Assembly: GCA_030625775.1 (NCBI GenBank)
Contig: DAOUQC010000053.1
Location: 1-35,723, forward strand
DNA from: Verrucomicrobiota bacterium
GTDB taxonomy: Bacteria; Verrucomicrobiota; Verrucomicrobiia; Verrucomicrobiales; DEV007
Direction of reading: 5' to 3'
Length of the DNA: 35,723 bases
A program made the translations under genes and the position numbers. This document shows positions 1 to 8,428 of the stretch, piece after piece; position 1 is the stretch's first letter, and every line of letters begins with the position of its first letter. The notes beneath the pieces are model-generated. The model was not told the DNA's origin and ran no database searches. It saw nothing but the letters and a program-made list of their open reading frames with translations.

Positions 1-177
1 TTCGCTGCTTCCTTCGGGAAGCAAGGAAGGCATGGCTTCCTTCATCGTGGTGACAAAAATCTGCCCTTCGAATATGTCAAACATCCAACCGAGGGAAGCG
101 ATCAGCAATACCAGCCATTGGTAGCGGGTGACATTTTTGTACCAAGGGGTATCAGGGATGGGGCTGGAGTCAGGCAT
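1..177 (-). CDS. MFS transporter, N-terminal fragment (runs off left edge)
   Basis: Only the first 59 codons lie in the window. The reading frame starts at an ATG (complement of 175-177) and stays open to base 1. After a short polar N-terminus there is one clear hydrophobic helix, about residues 18-36, containing GWMFDIFEG. An acidic residue inside the first helix followed by a short loop is typical of major facilitator superfamily sugar or organic-acid carriers, so this is read as an inner-membrane secondary transporter. The substrate cannot be told from this fragment. The upstream side (178-567) holds a family 1 repeat rather than another gene, so its promoter must lie within or beside that repeat. 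Confidence 0.6.
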   Translation of the reverse strand, partial: MPDSSPIPDTPWYKNVTRYQWLVLLIASLGWMFDIFEGQIFVTTMKEAMPSLLPEGSSE

Positions 178-328
178 GAAGGAGGGAGAGGGTTATTATT
201 ATGAAAACATAGCAAATGATCGATGTGTTGCAAGTTTCGAGAAAATATTGGAATCGAGTGTTTGTGGCTGCACCCAAATGAGCGCGTGGGGCAAATTTTA
301 AGGAGTTTGCATCACCTTTGAATGAACA

Positions 329-553
329 CGTGGGACAAATTTGACTTTGACCGCTTTGCTTGACCTTGCAGGTCACCTGTTTGCCTCCGGCTATCTACAC
401 TGCGTTCCGGTTCGCTTCGCTCGGCTGTCTATCTTCGCTTCGCTACGGTTCCATATTTGTCGAGTGGAGCTTACGTCGCTCTTGAATGACAGAAACGGAA
501 CAGGAGTGCAACGGAGATAGCCAGAGGCAATTCTGTCCTACGGTTCTGTCCCA
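329..553 (+). repeat. Family 1 dispersed element, copy A (long form, about 225 bp)
   Basis: This fills most of the gap between the MFS gene and msrB. It begins with CGTGGGACAAATTT and ends with ATTCTGTCCTAC followed by TTCTGTCCCAC, so its ends are inverted repeats of each other. Internally it holds a TGACC-TTGCA-GGTCA palindrome and a larger stem pairing GGTTCCATATTTGTC with GACAGAAACGGAAC. The first 50 bases after the leading C match copy C (18349 onward) exactly by eye, and positions 503-538 are the exact reverse complement of 28740-28775 in copy D. A decayed extra end, CGTGGGGCAAATTT, lies outside it at 285-298. Nothing else is recognisable in 178-328. Confidence 0.75.
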
Positions 554-567
554 CACTAGCTTTGTCG

Positions 568-1014
568 CTAGTCCAAATCTTTCAGGAATGCTCCATAACC
601 CTCTGTTTCCATTTCGTCTTTGGGGACAAAACGCATGGCGGCTGAGTTCATGCAGTAGCGTAAGCCTGTTGGTTCGGGGCCGTCTTTGAAAACGTGTCCG
701 AGGTGTGAATTGCCATGTTTGCTACGGATTTCCTTTCTCGGTAAGATCATTTTGAAATCGATCTTTTCGACAATATTATCGGTAACCAGAGGTTGGAAAA
801 AACTGGGCCAACCGGTTCCCGAATCATACTTGGCATTTGAAGCAAACAGGGGTTCGCCCGAGACGATGTCGACATAGATGCCGTCCGCCTTGTTATCGTG
901 ATACTCGTTTTCAAACGGGCGCTCGGTGGCAGATCGCTGTGTGACTTGATACTGCAGGGTCGTCAACTGCTCCTGAAGCAGATCATCGGAGGGTATCGGG
1001 TAGGATTTAGCCAT
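568..1014 (-). CDS. msrB: Peptide-methionine (R)-S-oxide reductase MsrB, one-cysteine form without zinc site
   Basis: MsrB reduces the R epimer of methionine sulfoxide in oxidised proteins. The 148-residue protein is a full single-domain SelR fold. It has SGEPLF (52-57), GWPSFF (68-73), HLGHVF (104-109) and the catalytic motif [11 protein letters not shown] (119-129) with nucleophile Cys121. Cys121 is the only cysteine in the protein. The two CxxC zinc-binding pairs found in many MsrBs are absent, and the position that holds the resolving cysteine in Neisseria-type enzymes (SGCGWPSF) is Thr here. Regeneration must therefore use thioredoxin directly or another reductant. There is no signal peptide, so it is cytoplasmic. 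It stands 164 bp downstream of the oxidoreductase gene and is probably transcribed alone or by read-through. Confidence 0.95.
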   Translation of the reverse strand: MAKSYPIPSDDLLQEQLTTLQYQVTQRSATERPFENEYHDNKADGIYVDIVSGEPLFASNAKYDSGTGWPSFFQPLVTDNIVEKIDFKMILPRKEIRSKHGNSHLGHVFKDGPEPTGLRYCMNSAAMRFVPKDEMETEGYGAFLKDLD

Positions 1015-1178
1015 AGTGGGAAGAAGGAAGCTGTTTAGGTGCCTGGCTTGTCAGGGCTGTAATTTTGAAGATTTATCTAACATTCGATAATAACTCGACA
1101 AGAACTATTTTTCCTGAAATTGCTTGGAACTCCAAGCCTGAACACCTTAAAGGCTAAGCTGCTAATTCCCTTTGCCGC

Positions 1179-2543
1179 TCATCCAACCTGGGCCCAGCCG
1201 TCACGGTATTTGCGGTTGATCAATTTATCCGCTTCGGCATTGCCAGTAGTCATTTCTTCACGATTCCAAGTGAGCTTGGTGCCGTTGCCAACCTGGGCTG
1301 CTATGGTGCCGAGCAGCATCAATTCGGTGAGCGGTGCTGCGTAGCTGAAATTTGATTTGGCCATTTTCGGGTCACCGGCTTTACAGGCTGCTATCCACTC
1401 CTTGTGATGACCCGGTGAGCGCTCCATGGTTTTGGGAGGCTCGACAAATTTCTTTTTGTCGGCATCGGCGACCATTTGCGGAGCACCGCCGTGGCTGCCG
1501 TGCATGAATGTGAACTCGCTGCCGTAGTAGATACATCCACTGCTGGGAGTTTTCTTTTTATCATCCATGTTTTTTGGGCGCGGCATCGCATAACTTCCAT
1601 CATACCACATCAACTTGACTGGGGGTGCATCACCACGCGCCGGGAATTCATAAGTGATTTTGCAGGATGCAGGGTGGGAGACTTTTTCGCTGCCGGGAGT
1701 TTTGCGTTCGATGTTTGCCGTCACACTGGAAGGCACTCCTAATCCAAGTGACCAAACGGGGTGATCGAGAATGTGGGCTCCCATGTCACCGAGAGCTCCG
1801 GTGCCGTAGTCGATGTATCCACGCCATTTGAAAGGTACGATCTGGCTGCTGTATGGCCCCATTGGAGCGGGACCGGTCCAGATATCCCAGTCAAGCGTTG
1901 GAGGCACTTCCTCTGCCGCAGGTCGCAGCATATCCTGTGGCCAACTGGGGCGATTGGTGCAGGTGTGGACTTCACGAATTTCACCTACTGAACCGGACTG
2001 AACCCATTCGTTGGTGCGACGTGCACCTTCGTTGGCATGCCCCTGGTTTCCCATCTGGGTGCAGAGACCCTTTGCTTCAGCCGTTTTCTGCAGAGCACGG
2101 GCTTCGGCGATAGTCAGGGTGAGAGGTTTTTCGACATAAACATGTTTGCCTGCATTCATCGCGGCCATTGCAACAATGGCGTGATTGTGATCGGGAGTCG
2201 AAACGACAACGGCATCGATATTACCCGCTTCTTTTGAAAGCATCTCGCGCCAGTCCTTGTAATACTTGCTCTTGGGGTTGGCTTTCAGTGAGTCGGCGCA
2301 GCGGCGTTGATCAACGTCGGCATATGCGTAGTGGGTTTCACTGACACAGCCTTTGATATTGGCGGCTCCCCGGCCTCCGGCTCCCACAAAAGCGAGGTTG
2401 AGCTTGTCATTTGCTCCCAGGACTCCCGACGGCAGAAATTGAATGCCGGCAAAAGCGCTGGTCGCACTGGCTGTTGTTGTCAGAAATCGACGACGTGAGG
2501 GGGAGAAGTTGTTTTGTTTGGAAGCGGGTGTTTTCTTGGCCAT
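1179..2543 (-). CDS. Tat-exported Gfo/Idh/MocA-family oxidoreductase
   Basis: This family uses a bound NAD(P) to oxidise or reduce sugars and related polyols. The 454-residue product starts at the ATG at 2543. An in-frame TTG 14 codons upstream is also possible, but the ATG puts the twin-arginine signal at the usual distance. The signal is SRRRF (16-20) followed by a hydrophobic stretch to about residue 38. A Rossmann fold follows, with GAGGRG at 54-59 and the family's EKP motif at 138-140. The Tat signal implies export already folded with its cofactor. Such exported members are abundant in Planctomycetes and Verrucomicrobiota and are linked to carbohydrate use, but the substrate here is unknown. 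It follows the M50 protease gene by 42 bp and may share its transcript. Confidence 0.9.
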   Translation of the reverse strand: MAKKTPASKQNNFSPSRRRFLTTTASATSAFAGIQFLPSGVLGANDKLNLAFVGAGGRGAANIKGCVSETHYAYADVDQRRCADSLKANPKSKYYKDWREMLSKEAGNIDAVVVSTPDHNHAIVAMAAMNAGKHVYVEKPLTLTIAEARALQKTAEAKGLCTQMGNQGHANEGARRTNEWVQSGSVGEIREVHTCTNRPSWPQDMLRPAAEEVPPTLDWDIWTGPAPMGPYSSQIVPFKWRGYIDYGTGALGDMGAHILDHPVWSLGLGVPSSVTANIERKTPGSEKVSHPASCKITYEFPARGDAPPVKLMWYDGSYAMPRPKNMDDKKKTPSSGCIYYGSEFTFMHGSHGGAPQMVADADKKKFVEPPKTMERSPGHHKEWIAACKAGDPKMAKSNFSYAAPLTELMLLGTIAAQVGNGTKLTWNREEMTTGNAEADKLINRKYRDGWAQVG

Positions 2544-2585
2544 GGGAGAGTCTGCTACAGAGTAATCCCTCTGGCAAGTGGGCAA

Positions 2586-3506
2586 TCACATCCATCGCGT
2601 TACCATATGGATCATTTCCTGGATCGATTCCATCAGGCGCTGGTGGAAAGTCGCCAGGTTGTTGGCCCAGGTCAGGGCAAAATATTCCCAGCTGACGTTT
2701 GGTGAAGCCAGAACAAGAAAGCTTGATATGAGCAGGATGTTGATCAGGGAAATCAGGGCGATTGAAAAAAGCAGGCCGTTTTGTTGCAGGTCGGGCTGGT
2801 CACGGTTGATCATCCACAGGGTGAAGGTCAGGTGGAAAGTCCAAGTTAGACCGATGGCGGCGAACAACAGGCGTTCGTGGATGATGGTGATGGGGTATTC
2901 GGGGAAAATTAATGGTACGATCCACCACATTACGATGATGATCATGGTGTAAAAGGGGATGAAGTAGGGGGAGAGGGAGATGATGAAGTTGTTTTTATTG
3001 GTCAGGATATGACCGCCGGAACTGGAGATATGCAGCCCTTTCACATTGCCTCCACAGAAGAGGATGAAAACAGCATGGGTGAGTTCGTGGCCAGCGACGT
3101 AAAACCACAGCATGAGCCGACTTCTCAGCCCGAAAAAGAGCACCAGCCATAAGGAAGAACCAATGACAAAAAACCAGAACTCTCCAGTGCGCCAGAAGGC
3201 TCCGTTTTTGGCGGCGTGGGCAAAGCTTAAAAAAAACGATTCCAACGAAATCCAGACGAGAGGCAAGAGAGCGATGCCGATCAGCAGACGCAACCAGTGC
3301 ATGAGTCCCATCGAGGGGGCGGCGACAGGAATTGATTCACCCTCAATAAAAGCAGCGATTTGTTTGTTGCTGGTGCTGGCCTTCCCACGTCTCCCGGCAG
3401 CTGCAGATTTTTTATGAGGTGAGGATTTACGGCCTTTGGCACTTGCTGATGCGGCAGCCTTGCGTCTCTGGCCGGATCTTGAGTTGGTGCCTTTGGGTAG
3501 CGTCAT
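2586..3506 (-). CDS. M50-type (site-2-protease-like) membrane metallopeptidase
   Basis: The 306-residue protein has a lysine/arginine-rich, low-complexity N-terminus (about residues 1-50) followed by six or so hydrophobic segments. Inside one of them is HELTH (140-144), the zinc-binding HExxH motif, followed by CGG and a GGH turn (164-166) as in the M50B-like branch. No clear second zinc-ligand motif of the NPDG type could be picked out by eye, so catalytic activity is likely but not proven. It is an inner-membrane protein that would cut substrates within or near the bilayer. The start is the ATG at 3506. It sits between efp (104 bp upstream) and the oxidoreductase gene (42 bp downstream). 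The substrate is unknown, and the basic N-terminal tail is unusual. Confidence 0.75.
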   Translation of the reverse strand: MTLPKGTNSRSGQRRKAAASASAKGRKSSPHKKSAAAGRRGKASTSNKQIAAFIEGESIPVAAPSMGLMHWLRLLIGIALLPLVWISLESFFLSFAHAAKNGAFWRTGEFWFFVIGSSLWLVLFFGLRSRLMLWFYVAGHELTHAVFILFCGGNVKGLHISSSGGHILTNKNNFIISLSPYFIPFYTMIIIVMWWIVPLIFPEYPITIIHERLLFAAIGLTWTFHLTFTLWMINRDQPDLQQNGLLFSIALISLINILLISSFLVLASPNVSWEYFALTWANNLATFHQRLMESIQEMIHMVTRWM

Positions 3507-3610
3507 TGGTCTGACGGAACCTTACCTGTTATGGGCGAAATTCCTTTTGTCGTTCCAGTTTGGCGACATCGGGATTTCACCCACATTGATCGCAGAATTA
3601 CAAAACCGGA

Positions 3611-4171
3611 CTAGACTCGACTGAGGTATTTGCAAGTGGCGCTGTCTACTTTGATGACGTCACCAGGTTTGCAGAAAAGAGGCACTTGGACTCGCAGACC
3701 TGTTTCGAGCGTTGCTTCCTTGGTAGGGTTGTTGGCGGTGTCGCCTTTGACTCCCGGTGCCGACTCGGCGATTTTGAGTTCGACGGACGAGGGAGGATCA
3801 ACACTCACAGGTTTGCCGTCGAGATAAAGGACTTCGACCTGCAGCGCATCGATCAGCAGGTTGGTAATGCCACCGAGCATTTCCTCGGACAGGGTGACCG
3901 TATCAAAGGTAACAGGATCCATGAAATGATAGCCGCTTGGGTCGCTGTAGCTGAATTCCAGTTTTTGCCGTTCGGTCATGACAAGATCGACTTTGTCACC
4001 GGAAGCAAAACGGATGTCTTTGGTTTTTCCCGATTGAAAGGATCGGATGGTGGCCATGATCAAGGCATTACCTTTACCGGGAGTGCGGTGTTCAAGGTGC
4101 AGCACAATCCCGCTTTCTCCCTTGTAAGAGATACATTGCCCTTTTTTGATTTGAGTTGCTACGACTGCCAT
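3611..4171 (-). CDS. efp: Translation elongation factor P
   Basis: EF-P binds between the P and E sites of the ribosome and relieves stalling at consecutive prolines. The 186-residue length and the three-domain layout match the family: a KOW-like N-terminal domain, then two OB folds. The tip loop reads HRTPGKGNA (28-36), with Lys33 at the position that is modified in other bacteria. A lysine there fits either a lysylated (EpmA-type) or an unmodified protein and argues against the rhamnosylated-arginine type. The C-terminus has TGLRVQVPLF and ends KYLSRV, close to the usual EF-P ending. No modification enzyme gene is in the window. It lies 77 bp downstream of the kdsD-type gene. Confidence 0.95.
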   Translation of the reverse strand: MAVVATQIKKGQCISYKGESGIVLHLEHRTPGKGNALIMATIRSFQSGKTKDIRFASGDKVDLVMTERQKLEFSYSDPSGYHFMDPVTFDTVTLSEEMLGGITNLLIDALQVEVLYLDGKPVSVDPPSSVELKIAESAPGVKGDTANNPTKEATLETGLRVQVPLFCKPGDVIKVDSATCKYLSRV

Positions 4172-4248
4172 AAGTTGAAAAGATTAAACAGATTGAAGCA
4201 CGAAACTTAACAGATATTAAGGGTTTTGGCGAGCGTAGAATTGTGTTT

Positions 4249-5220
4249 TTACAGGATATGCAGGCGGGTGAGATCCTGGATGTCGATGAGGCCGAGCGGT
4301 TGATTGTCGTCATCGACGACAACAAGGTCATCGATGCGGTGTTCCTCCAGCAGGGCGAGAACCTCAGCGGCCAGTTTGCCAGCGGGGATGGAGATGGGAT
4401 CTGCTGTCATGAAGTCTCCGACGCTGCGGCTGCCAAGATCGTCCTGGGTTTGAAAAGCACGGGTGAAATCGCCCTGGGTGAAAATGCCGGCTAGGGAGCC
4501 GTCTTCATGGGTTACGATGACGGCTCCGGTCCGGGCGGCGGTCATTTTTTCCAGAGCACTCTTAATGGTCTCTTGCGGGCAGAGGATGACGATGTCGTCG
4601 CCGCTGCGCATGATGTCAGATACTTTGGTGAGCAGGCTTCGTCCCAGGGCTCCGCCGGGATGCAATTGTGCAAAGTTTTCTTTTTTGAATCCCCGGGCCT
4701 CAAGCAGTGTCATAGCCAGGGCATCACCCAGCACCAGCATATTGGTGGTGCTGGAAGTGGGGGCGAGATTCAGTGGACAAGCTTCGCGTTCAACATGGAC
4801 ATCCAGAGTGATGTCCCCGACTCGTGCAAGTGTCGAGTCAGAATGGCCCGTGATTGAGATCAGGGGCACCCGCAGTCGTTTGAGGTGGGGTAAAATATCG
4901 AGCAGTTCACGGGTTTCTCCCGAATAGCTGAAAGCGATGACAACGTCGCCTTCAGCGACCAGACCGAGATCACCGTGCAGGGCATCCTGACAATTGAGCA
5001 CGGTGGAGGTGGCCCCGGTTGAGTTCAGGGTGGCGGCAATTTTGTGACAGATATTACCCGATTTTCCAACTCCGGCGATGACGATTTTCCCCCGCAGATC
5101 AAGTGCGTCGTGCAAAGCCTTGACCGCTTGCCCGAAGGAGTCATCGAGGCGATCATGGAGACGGCGCAGTTCGTCGATTTCTAGTTGAATGACACGTCGT
5201 GCTTTTTCCTGGTAGTCCAT
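4249..5220 (-). CDS. kdsD: Arabinose-5-phosphate isomerase (KdsD/KpsF family, SIS plus two CBS domains)
   Basis: The enzyme interconverts ribulose 5-phosphate and arabinose 5-phosphate, the first committed step toward Kdo of lipopolysaccharide. The 324-residue product starts at the ATG at 5220, which gives the standard N-terminus MDYQEKARRV. A start upstream would overlap the divergent gene. The SIS domain carries GVGKSG (50-55), a SYSGET sugar-phosphate loop, ACPLNLAPTSSTT and HPGGALG. Two CBS domains fill about residues 205-324, ending RLHIL. All family hallmarks are intact. It is transcribed away from a GT4 glycosyltransferase with 33 bp between start codons, which suits a shared role in cell-surface glycan synthesis. 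Related SIS-CBS isomerases of similar length exist, but the motifs make KdsD the best call. Confidence 0.9.
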   Translation of the reverse strand: MDYQEKARRVIQLEIDELRRLHDRLDDSFGQAVKALHDALDLRGKIVIAGVGKSGNICHKIAATLNSTGATSTVLNCQDALHGDLGLVAEGDVVIAFSYSGETRELLDILPHLKRLRVPLISITGHSDSTLARVGDITLDVHVEREACPLNLAPTSSTTNMLVLGDALAMTLLEARGFKKENFAQLHPGGALGRSLLTKVSDIMRSGDDIVILCPQETIKSALEKMTAARTGAVIVTHEDGSLAGIFTQGDFTRAFQTQDDLGSRSVGDFMTADPISIPAGKLAAEVLALLEEHRIDDLVVVDDDNQPLGLIDIQDLTRLHIL

Positions 5221-5253
5221 TCGGGTAACAAGTGCTATGTGCTGTATTTGACG

Positions 5254-6426
5254 ATGAGTTCCAAACCGATAGTGGCATCCTTTTGTTCGACGTTTCTGGC
5301 GCCGGAGATGTTGCACGTTTATAGGCAAATTATCGGTCTGTCGAATTTTGAATCCCTCATCCTAACACAAAAGCGGATTCATGCGGATAAATTTCCCTTT
5401 GATGAAAAAAGGGTGATTCTATTGCCACGTCCGAACGGGGTGTTGAGGGAGCTGCGTCGGTTCTGGTATCGTAAGTGTTGCAAGGCTCCCTGGGTGATTT
5501 CCAATCGGGAGTGTAAGGGGATTGAAAGGATTTTGGAGGAAAGGGGGGCGGAAGTGCTGCACGTTTATTTCGGGCACATTGGGATGCATCTGGTGCCCTT
5601 GTTAGAATCAAAGAGTCGTTGCTGTCCGGTGGTTGTCAGTTTTCACGGAGCTGACGTAGGAGTGGACATGGACAAAGCGGCGTATCTTGTGGCGATGCAG
5701 GCGGTGTTTGCCGGGGCCGACCGGATTCTGGCGCGCTCGCAATCCCTGGCAAAGGTCTTGCATCAATTGGGGTGCCCTGAGGGTAAAATTCGCATTTCAA
5801 GGACAGGTATTCCGTTGGATCAGTGGCCGCTTCAAGCGAGGGTGTCACCTGCCGGAGGGGAGTGGCGTTTGGTACAGGCCTGTCGTTTGATTGAAAAAAA
5901 GGGTTTGGATGTGAGCTTGAGGGTACTGGCAAAATTACGTGAAAGTTTCCCCGAAATACGACTGACCTTGATCGGTGAAGGGCCTTTGCAAGCTGAGATG
6001 GAAAGCTTGGCAGCTGAGCTGGGCATTACCGGGGCACTTGAGTTCACTGGCTTTGTTGGAGAAGATCGCCTGCGGGAGGAGTTTGCCAAAGCGCATGTAT
6101 TCATCCACCCGAGCCGCATCGGTAAGGATGGCAATCAGGAAGGCGTTCCCAACGCGATGCTCGAAGCGATGGCGACCGGTCTGCCTGTAGCAGCCACCTT
6201 GCACGGAGGAATTCCAGAAGCGGTGGAGGATGGAGTTAGCGGAATTCTGGTAGAAGAAGATGATTGGCAATCACTGGCTGAAGGCTTGAAAACTTTGCTG
6301 GAAAATGAGCAGCAGTGGAAGGCGATGGGTTCAGCTGCGAGCGCAGGTGTTGAATCACGCTTTTCGCAAGAAAAACAAATTGCGGATTTGGAAGGGATTT
6401 ACCGCGATGTGATTGAGGAAGGGTAG
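5254..6426 (+). CDS. GT4-family glycosyltransferase
   Basis: The 390-residue protein has the two-domain GT-B layout of family 4 retaining glycosyltransferases. The N-terminal half includes SFHGADV (acceptor side, with the conserved HG). The C-terminal half has EKKGLDVSLR, LTLIGEGPLQ and the nucleotide-sugar binding stretch NQEGVPNAMLEAMATGLPV, with the E-x7-E spacing. The chosen start is ATG 5254. An upstream in-frame start at 5185 would overlap kdsD and add a poorly conserved tail. No strong ribosome-binding site precedes either. It is probably cytoplasmic, adding a sugar to lipopolysaccharide or another surface glycan, given the adjacent kdsD. The donor and acceptor are not predictable. Its TAG stop lies inside the end of a family 1 repeat. 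Confidence 0.88.
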   Translation: MSSKPIVASFCSTFLAPEMLHVYRQIIGLSNFESLILTQKRIHADKFPFDEKRVILLPRPNGVLRELRRFWYRKCCKAPWVISNRECKGIERILEERGAEVLHVYFGHIGMHLVPLLESKSRCCPVVVSFHGADVGVDMDKAAYLVAMQAVFAGADRILARSQSLAKVLHQLGCPEGKIRISRTGIPLDQWPLQARVSPAGGEWRLVQACRLIEKKGLDVSLRVLAKLRESFPEIRLTLIGEGPLQAEMESLAAELGITGALEFTGFVGEDRLREEFAKAHVFIHPSRIGKDGNQEGVPNAMLEAMATGLPVAATLHGGIPEAVEDGVSGILVEEDDWQSLAEGLKTLLENEQQWKAMGSAASAGVESRFSQEKQIADLEGIYRDVIEEG

Positions 6427-6533
6427 GACAAAACTCCGATTTTGTCATTGTGGGGTGACGTAGGAGGATGCTCGAAGACGACAAAATCGGCACCGAAGCA
6501 CAGCGTAGATTGCCGCAGGCAATTTTGTCCTAC
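6423..6533 (+). repeat. Family 1 dispersed element, copy B (short form, 111 bp)
   Basis: Bounded by GTAGGACAAAAC at the left and CAATTTTGTCCTAC at the right, which are near-perfect inverted repeats. Inside is an exact 11-bp inverted repeat, CCGATTTTGTC / GACAAAATCGG, able to form a long hairpin. The right half, with GCCGCAGGCAATTTTGTCC, matches the right end of copy C. The left end includes the TAG stop codon of the glycosyltransferase, and the right end lies about 52 bp past the stop of the convergent aspS gene. Confidence 0.75.
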
Positions 6534-6585
6534 AGATACGTGCCGAAGGCTTGGAGTAGGAAAGTTCGCGCTCCTTTGCGAACGC

Positions 6586-8376
6586 TCAATCCTCCTTTTT
6601 TTCCTTCAAGGTGGACTTCACATACAACTCGCGCAGTTGTTTGAAGTCGACATCAGCCGGGCTGGCACTCATCAGATCCTGTCCCTTGTTGTTTTTCGGG
6701 AAAGCCATCACGTCGCGAATACTATCCTCTCCGCAGACGAGCATCACCAGTCGATCCATTCCAAGGGCGATGCCGCCGTGTGGAGGTGCTCCGAAGTTGA
6801 AGGCGTCGAGCAGGTGGCCAAATTCGCTGACTTGAGTGTCTTCATCGATTCCCAGAATGCTAAACATTTTTTGTTGCAGCTTGGACTCGTGGATTCGTAA
6901 GCTGCCGCCGCCGAGTTCGGTGCCATTGAGGATGACATCGTAGGCTTCAGCACGAGCCTGGCCACGGGTTTCTTCGTTTTCCAGCAAGGCCATGTCTTCG
7001 GCGATGGGGCGGGTGAAAGGATGGTGAACAGCGTTCCACTTGCCTTCTTCCTCGTCGTAGTCGAGCAGGGGAAATTCGGTGACCCAGAAAAAATCGTATT
7101 CTTTGTTGTCCTTCAACAACTCTTGAATGTCGGCGACTTCCAGGCGGATGCGTCCGAGAACTTCGCAGACCGTTTTCCAAGTGTCGGCACCAAAGAGGAT
7201 GAGGTCACCTTCTTCGATTTTCATTATCTCGGTGAGTGCGGCTTTTTCTTCGTCGCTGAAAAACTTAACGATTGGAGATTTCCATTCGCCGTTTTCCACT
7301 TTGATGAAAGCGAGGCCCTTGGCGCCTGTTTCCTGGGCAAGTTCGGTCAAACGGTTGATTTGTCCGGTAGTCACGCAGGCAAAACCTTTGGCGTTGATCG
7401 CTTTGACCACACCTCCATTGTCCAGAGTGCCTTTGAAAACCTTGAAGCTGCTTTGGGCAAAAACTTCACTGAGGTCGGTCAGCTTCATGTCAAAACGTCG
7501 CTCGGGTTTATCGCTGCCCCAGGTGTTCATTGCGTCGTAGTGGGTGATGCGTTCGAACTGAGTAGGAATCTCAACATCCAAGGCATTTTTGAAAATGCGG
7601 GCGAGCATTTTTTCGGTCAGTCCGAGGATGTCATCCACCGTGACAAACGAAGCTTCGATGTCGATCTGGGTGAACTCGGGCTGGCGGTCAGCACGCAGAT
7701 CTTCGTCACGGAAACAGCGTGCGATTTGATAATAGCGCTCGATGCCACCGACCATCAACAGTTGTTTGTATTGCTGCGGCGCCTGGGGCAGGGCATAAAA
7801 TTTTCCAGGATTCAGCCGTGAAGGAACGAGGAAGTCGCGTGCACCTTCAGGGGTGCTTTTGGATAGAATCGGCGTTTCGATTTCGATGAAACCAGATTCG
7901 TCCAAGCTGTCTCGGGTGGCTTTGGTCACCAGGTGGCGCAGCTTTATGTTACGAGCCATGCGCGGGCGGCGCAGGTCGAGGTAGCGATATTTCATCCGCG
8001 TATCCTCGTGCAGGTTGTCTTTGTCCAGTTGGAAAGGAAGCACAGCGGCACTGTTGATAATCTTCACTTTTTCGACCAGGATTTCCACTTCACCGGTGGC
8101 GAGCTTGTCGTTGGTGGTGCCTTCCAGGCGAGCATCGACACGACCGGTGATGGTGATCACATCTTCAGCGCGCAGTTTGTGGCTGGTCTCTGAAGCTTCA
8201 CCGCTTTCTTCCGGGCGGAACACAGCCTGGGTGAGGCCTTCGCGGTCACGCAGGTCGATGAAAATCACGCCGCCGTGGTCACGGGTGGAATTGACCCAGC
8301 CGGTCAAAGTGACGGTGTCGCCGACTTGTTCGGCACGTAACTCGTTGCAGTGATGGGTACGGTAGATATTGCTCAT
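6586..8376 (-). CDS. aspS: Aspartyl-tRNA synthetase, bacterial type
   Basis: Charges tRNA-Asp with aspartate, and possibly tRNA-Asn if non-discriminating, which cannot be decided by eye. The start is ATG 8376 (MSNIYRTHHCNEL), giving 596 residues, the usual bacterial length. The N-terminal OB-fold anticodon-binding domain contains TGWVNSTRDHGGVIFIDLRD. The class II core has motif 2 FRDEDLRADRQPEFTQID and motif 3 GIALGMDRLVML near the end. The insertion (GAD) domain typical of bacterial AspRS lies between them and includes AINAKGFACVT. It ends in a charged tail. It is 52 bp downstream of hisS in the same direction, the common hisS-aspS arrangement, so the two are probably cotranscribed. Confidence 0.97.
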   Translation of the reverse strand: MSNIYRTHHCNELRAEQVGDTVTLTGWVNSTRDHGGVIFIDLRDREGLTQAVFRPEESGEASETSHKLRAEDVITITGRVDARLEGTTNDKLATGEVEILVEKVKIINSAAVLPFQLDKDNLHEDTRMKYRYLDLRRPRMARNIKLRHLVTKATRDSLDESGFIEIETPILSKSTPEGARDFLVPSRLNPGKFYALPQAPQQYKQLLMVGGIERYYQIARCFRDEDLRADRQPEFTQIDIEASFVTVDDILGLTEKMLARIFKNALDVEIPTQFERITHYDAMNTWGSDKPERRFDMKLTDLSEVFAQSSFKVFKGTLDNGGVVKAINAKGFACVTTGQINRLTELAQETGAKGLAFIKVENGEWKSPIVKFFSDEEKAALTEIMKIEEGDLILFGADTWKTVCEVLGRIRLEVADIQELLKDNKEYDFFWVTEFPLLDYDEEEGKWNAVHHPFTRPIAEDMALLENEETRGQARAEAYDVILNGTELGGGSLRIHESKLQQKMFSILGIDEDTQVSEFGHLLDAFNFGAPPHGGIALGMDRLVMLVCGEDSIRDVMAFPKNNKGQDLMSASPADVDFKQLRELYVKSTLKEKKED

Positions 8377-8428
8377 GGTTTGAATAGGGTGATATGGTAA
8401 ATCAAAGGGTTTGGAAAAGCTGTTGTGG

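Noticed and set aside
170-376. Leftward frame sharing the N-terminal peptide MTCKVKQSGQSQICPT with a frame at 18177-18395
   Set aside because: The shared peptide is a translation of family 1 repeat DNA (copies A and C). Outside the repeat the two frames have nothing in common, and the first overlaps the MFS gene start.
486-689. Frame with the peptide QECNGDSQRQFCPT, echoed at 18475-18669 and 28703-28891
   Set aside because: The common peptide comes from the right arm of family 1 copies A, C and D. The sequences diverge outside the repeat, and this frame overlaps msrB antisense.
7021-7821. A 266-codon rightward frame
   Set aside because: It lies entirely antisense to the well-supported aspS gene and has no domain or signal that would support a protein.
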